Positions 1 through 10,400 of a stretch of DNA of 64,000 bases are shown in pieces (position 1 is the stretch's first letter; each line of letters begins with the position of its first letter). The translations under genes were made by a program, and so were the position numbers. The notes under the pieces are model-generated. The model ran no database searches. It had not been told where the DNA came from and was given only the letters and a program-made list of their open reading frames with translations. The stretch is from positions 22,915 through 86,914 of the forward strand of contig CANNZV010001431.1 in assembly GCA_947561585.1 (NCBI GenBank), given 5' to 3'. This stretch comes from Caprella mutica. Lineage: Eukaryota > Arthropoda > Malacostraca > Amphipoda > Caprellidae.

Positions 1-79
1 TCTAATATATATTATATATAGATAATATATATAATAGTATAGTATAATATATTTGTAAAAGTGGGGCAGCAATCTATTT

Positions 80-415
80 ATTAGGCAACATTCATTAAAT
101 GATAAGTGGCCATTTTGTTTTCTTCGGATTTTATTGATAATTTTTCTATTTGTCTTAGTAGTGTTTAGTTTCATCATTGCTTATCTTGATTATTACTTTC
201 GATATCCAGGTAATAAATACTTCTTCTGTTTTGAATCATCTTTATTCGTAAACATGGTGCGATATTCGCTAAAAACTTTTAGCATCATCAGGCAGTTTAT
301 TTAGTCTGCAAGTGACAAAAGACCTAAATTAGTTTATTTATTAACGCAAGATAAAATAACAAAAATATACAAACAGACATTTAATAATTAATTTGACTAC
401 TATTATTAAAACAAA
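80..415 (+). repeat. left terminal inverted repeat of the Penelope-like element
   Basis: The arm is a near-perfect reverse complement of 2391-2719. It begins with the stretch around AGGCAACATTCATTAAATG and ends before the internal region. On the minus strand, the sense strand of the RT, this is the 3' terminal repeat and its hammerhead is in sense orientation. Confidence 0.85.
249..299 (-). ncRNA. hammerhead ribozyme motif, one core base lost
   Basis: This is the minus-strand copy of the 2500-2551 motif. It has the same CTGATGA box, stem II hairpin and both sides of stem I. The conserved GAAA box is reduced to GAA because one A is missing next to the AUAU of stem III. Either the A15.1-U16.1 pair or the GAA triad is then disrupted, so self-cleavage should be weak or absent (inference). 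Confidence 0.75.
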
Positions 416-849
416 CAAGAAGAATATTATACAAGGAACATACCTTACTAGACAGTGGCAAAGTAAGTAGTGAAATGGTTATGGTATAAAATGTGTTTTT
501 ATATAGTCAGTTCAGGTGTGCGTATTTACGTCCAAATGCATGTGCGTTAAGGATATTGTGTGAGTTACTATGGGAGGTTTTACAGAAATATATGAAATAT
601 GAAATGTATGAAGGAAATTAGTTTTAATTTTAGTATATATAACATGGTTAGTTGTAAAATGAACAAATATTTTTATTTAAACATAATATAGATTGTTGAA
701 AATAACAATTATAATAATGATTAAAATATTGATAGTATCCTTGTTTCTCCTTCCTTTTGTGCATTTTAAAGTTGGGTTCAGTTCCTTCTGAGAGTGCTTC
801 TGCTATTATTAAATCTTCTTTTGTTTGGAAATGGCGAATTATATTGGTA

Positions 850-1260
850 TTGTCTAGTATTTCTTGGGTTTTGATTTTGATGCGATGTTCTTGAGAATTG
901 TGTAGTGCTATTGAACCATTATGTGCATGATTTCTTAGTAGGTCTGTAAGGCTGCACTCTGTGTAGCCTACGTACGTGATTTGGAAGGTTTACACTCTTC
1001 TGCGGGACAGGTGTGTACATGTAGACTACTCTGGAGCGCTCGCCTTTGTTTGGTTTAGTAAGGTTATTTCTTATGAAGGTATTTCGGAGTTTTCTATATT
1101 TGTAATATATTTTAAGGCTGATATAAGTGTTTTCTGCTGTTGTAGAGATGTGGTCTTTAACTATTTTCCTGAGGTTCTGTTCTTCTTGCTTGTAATTTGA
1201 TGATATCTGGTTTCTATAGTAGAGTGGAATGGTATCTTTTATGGGGTTGCTGTTGATCAT
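850..1260 (-). pseudogene. GIY-YIG endonuclease domain of the Penelope-like element (broken)
   Basis: The minus-strand reading frame ending near 919 gives a basic linker followed by VVYMYT, the GIY-equivalent strand. The frame must then shift by one base to read the Cys-rich and YVGYTE (YIG-equivalent) part and a following LLRNHAHNGS helix with the usual His. Such a domain normally nicks the target DNA for priming. The one-base frame break near 1000 separates the two halves of the active site, so the domain is inactive as sequenced. Confidence 0.75.
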
Positions 1261-1649
1261 TTTGTAGGCTGCTTTTTATTGATAAAATTGTTGAATTTCT
1301 CGGTCGATGATTGACATCGGGAAATTATTATTAGTTAGTAATTGCTTGATTCGGTTTATTTCTTGATGAATGTTTGCCCAATTGCTGGAAATGTTGTATG
1401 CTCGATGGAGGAATGTTTTGATTACACCTGTTTTGTATTGTTCTGGTGCTAAGCTATTATAGTTAAGGCATTCTCCGGAGTTTGTTGGTTTATTGTAGAC
1501 TGCAGTGGATAGGGTCTCATGTGGTTGGCGTGTGATTGCAACATCTAGAAAGGCTATCGTCTTCTTGCATTCTATTTCGTATGTAAATTTTAGAACTGAT
1601 AAGTTTTCGAACTTAGTTTTGATTTCTTGAAGGGTCTAGATGTCCTTGA

Positions 1650-2004
1650 TCATAAGAAAAAATCATCTACATACCTTGTGTATATTAACGGAGGATTATC
1701 TAGGTTTGGTAGTACGTTGTTCTCAATATGGCACATGTAGAAATTGGCAAATAAGGCCCCAAGGGTGATCCCATGGAGACCCCTTCTTTTTGGATATAAA
1801 TGTCTCCTGTTTGAGAGCGGAAAGGATTGTCCCAGTCGAAGAAACATTGATTGTTTCTTCGACTGGGACGTTTGTAAATAGGCTCTCAATGTCGAGTGAG
1901 GATAGGTATCCTACATATTCAGTAGATTGTATAAGGTCAATGAATTCGCTGGATGAGTTGATCATATATATATCTCGCTGGCATGTATGGTGAAATTGAA
2001 TCAT
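1650..2004 (-). pseudogene. reverse transcriptase core of the Penelope-like element (broken)
   Basis: Two overlapping minus-strand frames carry the palm-domain motifs. One has SLDIESLFTNVPVEETI (motif A, with Asp). The other has LGALFANFYMCHIE (motif B region) and YTRYVDDFFL (motif C, both Asp present). The two frames overlap and are out of register. The expected segment between motifs A and B is largely gone, and a 41-nt palindrome (1829-1869) sits there instead. The RT would have made cDNA at a nicked target. As it stands it cannot be translated as one protein. Confidence 0.85.
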
Positions 2005-2390
2005 TTATATTTTTAGCTACATCGTAGGTAGGGGGTTCCAATTTGTGATTTTATTGGCCTGAGAGGTGGATCTATTTTTTCCTTGTGAATCTTAGGAGTT
2101 TCCGTATATATAACCAGGTGTGAATTGTCCTATCATATTGGGAAATCTTGGAGCGGAGTTCGATACATGTATAGAGTCTATTATTGTTCTTAACTTCTTT
2201 ATTAGTTGGATTGTAGGGTCTTTTTCTAGTTTGGTGAACTTGCTTTCATCATCCAACATAAGTTTCTATTTTTTGGTTATAGTCAGATTTTGTCTATGAT
2301 TACATACATGTTTGTCTTGTCGGCTTTTTTGATAACTATATTTTCCTTGTTCTTGAAATCTTTGATAACTTCTTGTTTGTGTTGTTTAGT

Positions 2391-2719
2391 GTTTTAATAG
2401 TAGTCAAATTAATTATTAAATGTCTGTTTGTATATTTTGTTATTTTATCTTGCGTTAATAAATAAACTAATTTAGGTCTTTTGTCACTTGCAGACTAAAT
2501 AAACTGCCTGATGATGCTAAAAGTTTTTAGCGAAATATCGCACCATGTTTACGAATAAAGATGATTCAAACAGAAGAAGTATTTATTACCTGGATATCGA
2601 AAGTAATAATCAAGATAAGCAATGATGAAACTAAACACCTACTAAGACAAATAGAAAAATTATCAATAAAATCCGAAGAAACAAAATGCCACTTATCATT
2701 TAATGAATGTTGCCTAATA
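2391..2719 (-). repeat. right terminal inverted repeat of the Penelope-like element
   Basis: This arm mirrors 80-415. Its hammerhead lies on the plus strand, antisense to the RT. This is the arrangement expected when the 5' repeat comes from a partial copy in opposite orientation, a recognised Penelope configuration. Confidence 0.85.
2500..2551 (+). ncRNA. hammerhead ribozyme motif (intact core)
   Basis: All core elements are visible in order. The 5' side of stem I is TAAAC + TGC (2500-2507), followed by CTGATGA (2508-2514). Stem II is the hairpin GCTAAA/TTTAGC (2516-2531), followed by GAAA (2532-2535). A minimal stem III of the AUAU type leads to the cleavage triplet ending at C2539. The 3' side of stem I is GCA, a CCAT bulge, then GTTTA (2540-2551). 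Stem I therefore pairs 3 bp, a bulge, then 5 bp. Very short stem III hammerheads are the type described in Penelope-like elements and may act best as dimers. Confidence 0.82.
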
Positions 2720-4473
2720 TATATATATAGTTATCATATCGGAGGCTGCTCCAGTGCCAAACTATTCAACATAAAACATTTATACTCTTAATTTGTTTTT
2801 GTGGAAAAAATAAGAAATTTTATATTATTCCAGAAGTGATTTTTTTATAAATATTAAGCCTTAAAATTTATAATGCTATAAGAAAATGTAATGATGTTAA
2901 TTTTGTCTTTTCCAACCTTATAGTACCTATCTTATAGTGGGATACTTACTGCTCCCTATTTTTACAGCCAAAATCTATTAATATATAATAATACATAAAC
3001 AACAAAAGTAGTGAGTGGGGTCGCGGCTATGGCTTAAGGAGCATGATTGGGTTCGCCTTGAAAAAAGGTTGGGAAACACTGCAGTTTAGTGCATCAAACT
3101 ATTGTTTGAATGCACTAAAGTGCATCAGTTCGATGCACTTCGATGTCTTAGCTGTAAGTTTGTTAAAATTATTAGAAAATTATTCTCACCATCATAGCAA
3201 AGGTGAATTTGAGACACTAAAGTGCATCGGACTGATGCACTTTAGTGAATCCAAACTATAGTTTGATGCACTAAAGTGTCTCGCTTTAGAGAAAAAGCCA
3301 TGGGGTGAACTCGAAACACCTGGGTGCATCAAAATATATTTAATTAGCAGACTATAGTTTGATGCACTAAAGTGTCTCACTTTGGAGACAAAGTCATAGG
3401 GTGAAATCGAAACACCTGGGTGTATCAGTTGGAGTTTATTTTCTCGGTGTAGTTAAATATAATCATTATTTTTTCCTTTAATACGTGTTCGAAAATATAC
3501 ACCCTAATAATAACTTGGAATATATACCCTTCCTTCTGCTAAAAAATATTTCACAAAGCACAATTATATACGTCAAAATATCAAACTAATTGCACCTTAT
3601 ATATATTATACTGAGTGACAGTTAATCTATGGTCAAATTTTAATTCATTCATTCATTACTTTGAACTTTCATCAGAGTGCTTTCATCTTTATTCTGAGTC
3701 GTGGCCTCAAAATATTTTCTTTAATTTAAACTCATAGAGAAAGGAATTTTTAAGGAGTTACAATTCTATAAAAATTTGACCATCTTATTATGTACAATTT
3801 GTGATAAGAATAAGTTGTGATTTTGGTTATGAAAGCGGTGCTCGCCAATATAGTTAAATTCACTTTAAAATATCTCTTAAGAATCTCCGAGACGTTTAAA
3901 GGAGCTGTTTAGTCAATATTTGTTTTCATAATATTAATGTTGAACGATCTAATAAGCGATATGTATCAATTTTATAAATTCGATTTAGTTCCTGAGTCCT
4001 CCTACTGGTGGCGCCACCACTTTCATCTGTAAAATCTATTTGTAGGCCAGTTACTATATTGTTGTCTTCACGTGCTCGGTGTTCTGTATAGCGGAATCTA
4101 ATTAATACACATACTATGTACCTTTTATATGAAAATATTACCGGCCGTAGTCATGCGTGACCCAATACACCCAGACCGGCATGACAGCGTTAGCCCAGAG
4201 TTTCTTTCTGAATTAGGCAACGTTGGCTCAACATTGTAATGTATAATGGGTAGCGTTGGGGTGTTTGTGAGAGAGCCTAGTGTTTGGCTTTTTGTGAGAG
4301 AGCCTAGTGTTACAGTGTTTTAACGAAATAGACCCCATAAATCTTCAGAATCATGGTTGAGATCCTCAAAATTTGACATTCAGAAAATTGAGTAGTTTCG
4401 CAATGATAGCAACTCTTAAAAATTGACACTCCAAGTTGCGTGTTTTGGTTACAGTTCGGTTTGATTTTTTCAG
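2720..4473. other. non-coding stretch, partly hAT-like and short repeats
   Basis: I see no exon here. Near 3025-3082 the sequence AAGGTTGGGAAACACTG resembles the end of a hAT-type element. From 3090 to 3430 the motif GATGCACTAAAGTG recurs in direct and inverted order, and a unit of roughly 100 bp occurs twice (about 3247-3330 and 3352-3428). 3217-3247 is an almost perfect palindrome. The remainder (3440-4440) is AT-rich with nothing I recognise. Confidence 0.5.
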
Positions 4474-7400
4474 GTCTTCTAAATGTAGCTCTGTCTAGTC
4501 TGGGTGCCATACTCCTAAGTGGCAGTTTCCACAAAGTTAATTTGATCTCCGGCTCTGATGGATGGACAACACACAGAGTGGGGGGAAAACCTGACTGCAT
4601 TACCGTGCAGTTAGACAAACCTTACAAAATAAACCATTTAAAGTTTACCCTCAAAACAGATGGAGAAAGGTGAGCTATTATTGATATGTTATAGAATTAC
4701 ATAGCTAGATAATGAAAACGCATACCATCCAATTTAACTGTGTTTTTTTCTCTCTTCCAGAACTTACAAGTATCACATTGAAGTGTCTGTCGATGAAGTG
4801 AAATGGAGCAAAGTTGTCGATCACTCTAATATAATGTGCAGGTAAATCAGAATATTAAGTTGCTATTTCTTTTTCTAGCTCTTGACAGTGGTTAAGTCCT
4901 GTTGAGTCTTTTTGTTATGGCTTATAAGTTCTTCAGGTGGTCTTATTATTATATTGTAATTTTTTGTTAGTTCGTCTCCCGTTTTATTCAGCTTTTTTTT
5001 GTATCTCTTCTCATCTTCCCTTTCTTCTTCCTTCTACCTTACTTTATCCATAGGTGAGCAGACTGACTGTGTAGGTCTCTTATCAATGGGTAAGAAGACT
5101 GACTGAGTAGGTCTCTCATCCATGGGTAAGCTGACTGACTGTGTAGGTCTCTTATCCATGGGTAAGCAGACTGACTGTGTAGGTCTCTTATCCATGGGTA
5201 AGCAGACTGCATGTGTCGGTCTCTTATCCATGGGTAAGCAGACTGACTGTGTCGGTCTCTTATCCATGGGTAAGCAGACTGCATGTGTCTGTCTCTTATC
5301 CATGGGTAAGCAGACTGACTGTGTAGGTCTCTTATCCATGGGTAAGCAGACTGCATGTGTCGGTCTCTTATCCATGGGTAAGCAGACTGCATGTGTCGGT
5401 CTCTTATCCATGGGTAAGCAGACTGACTGTGTAGGTCTCTTATCAATGGGTGAGCAGACTGACTGTGTCGGTCTCTTATCCATTGGTAAGCAAACTGACT
5501 GTGTAGGTCTCTTATCCATGGGTAAGCAGACTGACTGTGTAGGTCTCTTATCCATGGTGGGTGAGCAGACTGACTGTGTAGGTCTCTTATCCATGGGTAA
5601 GCAGACTGACTGTGTAGGTCTCTTATCCATGGGTAAACAGACCGACTGTGTAGGTCTCTTATCCATGGTGGGTAAGCAGACTGACTGTGTAGGTCTCTTA
5701 TCCATGGGTAAGCAGACTGACTGTGTAGGTCTCTTATCCATGGGTAAGCAGACTGACTGTGTAGGTCTCTTATCCATGGGTAAGCAGACTGACTGTGTAG
5801 GTCTCTTATTCATGGGTAAGCAGACTGACTGTGTAGGTCTCTTATCCATGGGTAAGCAGACTCACTGTGTAGGTCTTCTTATCCATGGGTAAGCAGACTG
5901 ACTGTGTAGGTCTCTTATCCATGCGTAAGCAGACTGACTGTGTAGGTCTCTTATTCATGGGTAAGCAGACTGACTGTGTAGGTCTCTTATCCATGGGTAA
6001 GCAGACTGACTGTGTAGGTCTCTTATCCATGGTAATTAGACTGACTGTGTAGGTCTCTTAACCATGAGTAAGCAGACTGACTGTGTAGGTCTCTTATCCA
6101 TGGGTAAGCAGACTGACTGTGTAGGTCTCTTATTCATGGGTAAGCAGACTGACTGTGTCGGTCTCTTATTCATGGGTAAGCAGACTGAGAGTGTAGGTCT
6201 CTTATCCATGGGTAAGTAGACTGACTGTGTAGGTCTCTTATCCATGGGTAAGCAGACTGACTGTGTAGGTCTCTTATCAATGGGTGAGCAGACTGACTGT
6301 GTAGGTCTCTTATCCATGGGTAAGCAGACTGACTGTGTAGGTCTCTTATCCATGGGTAAGCAGACTGACTGTGTAGGTCTCTTATCCATGGGTAAGCAGA
6401 CTGACTGTGTAGGTCTCTTATCCATGGGTAAGCAGACTGACTGTGTAGGTCTCTTATCCATGGGTAAGAAGACTGACTGTGTAGGTCTCTTATTCATGGG
6501 TAAGCAGACTGACTGTGTAGGTCTCTTATCCATGGGTAAGCAGACTGACTGTGTAGGTCTCTTATTCATGGGTAAGCAGACTGACTGTGTAGGTCTCTTA
6601 TCCATGGGTAAGCAGACTGACTGTGTAGGTCTCTTATTCATGGGTAAGCAGACTGACTGTGTAGGTCTCTTATCCATGGGTAAGCAGACTGACTGTGTAG
6701 GTCTCTTATCCATGGGTAAGAAGACTGACTGTGTTGTTCTCTTATCCATGGGTAAGAAGACTGTCTGTGTTGTTCTCTTATCCACGGTTACCTGCGTAGT
6801 GCGTTGATTAGTGAGTGGGTGACCTAGTGCATGGAGGGTACTTTCACAGTCTCCTTTCCTACGAGAATTCATGTCTTTTCATATCAAAAAGTAATAATTT
6901 TACTTCATTCATTCAAAATATCAATAAAAGTATTTTTTTCTTTTCCAAATTATGCAATCTCATTCCCCGCCATTAATTAAGTAGCAGGCTTAATACAATA
7001 TAGATGTAGCTAAAATTCAAATCAACTATTTCCTATTTTCCTGTTTAAAGTACAAAACTCTTACTTTTTATAATTAATTAATGTATGTAATTAATTACAA
7101 AGCGATTACCTACTTGATCAATTTATTTTCTATAGACTGTGATTTGTTATAAAACCTCAAATCCACAAATTTAATCATCAATTTTAATTTAGCATGGATG
7201 GGACCTTCAAATAATTTTAATATTATGAATGGTTAAGTAATGACGCAAATACTGTAATGGTTTATTTACAGAAGTTACCAATCATTGAGGTTCGAGCCAA
7301 CAGAAGTAAAGTTCATCAAACTGACTGGTGTGAATTGTAAGGAACTCACTGTATCTTCATTGGAGGCTATGTACTCAACCAGTGAATGTATACTAATAGA

Positions 7401-10400
7401 AGGAGTACTTGGTGAGTGGCGTTGTATGTTTCATAATAACTCTAATGTACAATAGTTAGTTAGTTACTCTAATTGAGTAGTTAAATCTGAACAAACAGAC
7501 TACAGTATTACAGCTAATACGAAATTAAATTACATTTATTATTTATGTCATTCCACGCGTAGTTTCTAGTCATCACACACGTAGTTTCTATTCATTCCAC
7601 ACGTAGTTTCTAGTCATCACACACGTAGTTTCTATTCATTCCACGCGTAGTTTCTAGTCATCACACACGTAGTTTCTATTCATTCCACACGTAGTTTCTA
7701 GTCATCACACACGTAGTTTCTATTCATTCCACACGTAGTTTCTAGTCATCACACGCGTAGTTTCTATTCATTCCACACGTAGTTTCTAGTCATCACACGC
7801 GTAGTTTCTATTCATTCCACACGTAGTTTCTAGTCATCACACGCGTAGTTTCTATTCATTCCACACGTAGTTTCTAGTCATCACACGCGTAGTTTCTATT
7901 CATTCCACACGTAGTTTCTAGTCATCACACGCATAGTTTCTAGTCATTCCACACGTAGTTTCTAGTCATTCCACACGTAGTTTCTATTCATTCCACACGT
8001 AGTTTCTAGTCATCACACGCGTAGTTTCTATTCATTCCACACGTAGTTTCTAGTCATCACACGCGTAGTTTCTATTCATTCCACACGTAGTTTCTAGTCA
8101 TCACACGCGTAGTTTCTATTCATTCCACACGTAGTTTCTAGTCATCACACGCATAGTTTCTAGTCATTCCACACGTAGTTTCTAGTCATTCCACACGTAG
8201 TTTCTAGTCATTCCACACGTAGTTTCTAGTCATTCCACACGTAGTTTCTAGTCATTCCACACGTAGTTTCTAGTCATTCCACACGTAGTTTCTAGTCATT
8301 CCACTCGTAGTTTCTAGTCATCACACGCGTAGTTTCTATTCATTCCACTCGTAGTTTCTAGTCATCACACGCGTAGTTTCTATTCATTCCACACGTAGTT
8401 TCTAGTCATCACACGCGTAGTTTCTAGTCATTCCACACGTAGTTTCTAGTTATTCCACTCGTAGTTTCTAGTCATTCCACACGTAGTTTCTAGTTATTCC
8501 ACTCGTAGTTTCTAGTCATTCCACACGTAGTTTCTAGTCATTCCACACGTAGTTTCTACTCATTCCACACGTAGTTTCTAGTCATTCCACACGTAGTTTC
8601 TGGTCATTCCACACGCAGTTTCTAGTCATTCCACACGTAGTTTCTGGTCATTCCACACGTAGTTTCTGGTCATTCCACACGTAGTTTCTAGTCATTCCAC
8701 ACGTAGTTTCTAGTCATTCCACACGTAGTTTCTACTCATTCCACACGTAGTTTCTACTCATTCCACACGTAGTTTCTACTCATTCCACACATAGTTTCTA
8801 GTTATACCTTTGTTTTTTGTGTCAGTTGGGGCAACTCATCGTTCCCTCTTTTTCATTCTTAAATATACTGAATTTGTTATTAACAAACCATTAAAAAGAG
8901 TTTATTTATATTATGTATTACTTCCTGTCTGAAAATATTACACGAACTATGCAAAAGAAACATGATATTTGTTCAGGGTTTGACATCCTTTAAAGAAAAT
9001 TCATTTTCATGATTTCTATGTCCCTAACATGTGCCCTACTCGGTGTGCAGACGTTTCGTCGACAAATTAATGTAAAATGGATATTAACACACTCTAATGT
9101 TATAAAATATGTACTTCAATAGAATAATGTATCAAATGATCAAATTACAAAATTTAGATTATGTACCATCTTTTCATTTTTAACATGTTTATCATTTTTC
9201 TAACGCTACTTGCAGTTTTAGAGGATAGTGCTAGGGTTATGCTTTTCAACTACGAGTTCTTAGATTTTGTGTTAGGTAGGATCGTAGGCTTCATTTACTA
9301 TCACCTCTTCATTTTCTTCTTCCATCCGTGACTACAGTTACTGGTGGTTGTGTACCTTTTCGTCACATTCTTCGGCTACTGGTAAGTGACTTTGTTCACG
9401 GAGCCACTCTTCTTTTTGACAGCTTATTCCAGTCCCTTGTATTTAATTTCCTTTTAACGTCAGCGATATAGTCAATGATATGGCTGAAGCAGACGTCAAA
9501 CTCTTACTAAAATTTAAAAAATGACACTTGTATATCATCATTTTCTTTGGCTACTTTTTCTTCCAATTTTTATTCGTTTTCTCCATCTTATTTAATTTTC
9601 TATTTTAGTTTCATAGTTTTTCTCTTTTTTCTCTCTCAGTTGCCACCACCAACGTTACCTTGAGTTCCAAAGGAGTTAAAGCCACTGGTGCCAATAGTAG
9701 TCCAATGAATTGCATCGATGGGAAAGAGGAAACGAATGCTCCATTTGATGTAAATCCCCTCCGGATCACTCTACCGCAGCCTCACTGGATTTCTTCTTTG
9801 CGGTGAGTGTGAGGTGGAAATGTTACCTCTAGAGGATTACCTGCCTACTCTAAAGAACTTGTAATTTAAGGAGAAAATACTTCATCAGCTGATTGGTTGG
9901 ACTTTATATATAGATAGAAATGAGTTAATAATTAGAATGAGAAAAAGTATGAACGAATCGAGAACTATGAGCCAAACTGAACTATATTTGTTCCCAGTAC
10001 ATAAATCTCAAATCACCCTATATACTAGTACAATACAAATGTCAGGATAACATTAAAACACTGAAAAATCCGAAGAGACAGACGCAACCGGAAAATAGGA
10101 TTATCCGGAAAATTCGAAAAATGAAAAAAAATCGATTAGTTCTTTTTTAGAAATCTGAATACATTCGGATAATCTGGAAATAAATTAACTCTTATCATTT
10201 TCTGGCATTATACTTGAGAAATCTGGATAACAGAAAAATACAAATTCGGAATACTAAATCTGGATAAAACATATATTATTGTTTTTACAAGTGTCTGGAT
10301 AGTTGGAAAAATCTGTATTAAAAAAATTCATAATTGGAAAAAATCTCTATAACCAAATCCAGAAAAAAGTCTGTATAACCAAAAAACGGATCATTTTCTA

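Larger units (their letters stand above)
80..2719 (-). mobile_element. Penelope-like retroelement, decayed, with inverted terminal repeats
   Basis: The interior reads on the minus strand. About 2270-2340 encodes the upstream RT block VIKKADKTNMYVI. About 1890-1960 encodes RT motif A as SLDIESLFTNVPVEETI. About 1650-1770 encodes a motif B-like LFANFYM and motif C YVDDFF. About 850-1030 encodes a GIY-YIG-type endonuclease, beginning VVYMYT and followed in a shifted frame by a YVGYTE block and a downstream His. Frameshifts separate these blocks, so no intact protein remains. The element is bounded by an inverted repeat of about 330 bp (80-415 and 2391-2719). RT plus C-terminal GIY-YIG is diagnostic of Penelope-like elements, which are known to carry terminal repeats in direct or inverted order and to contain hammerhead ribozymes. 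It probably lies in an upstream intron of the BTBD9-like gene (inference). Confidence 0.88.

Noticed and set aside
5034..6872. Open frames of 180-280 codons on both strands encoding a 12-residue repeat
   Set aside because: They are produced by a 36-bp intronic minisatellite without stops in several frames; flanking exons belong to a BTBD9-like gene and are not in those frames.
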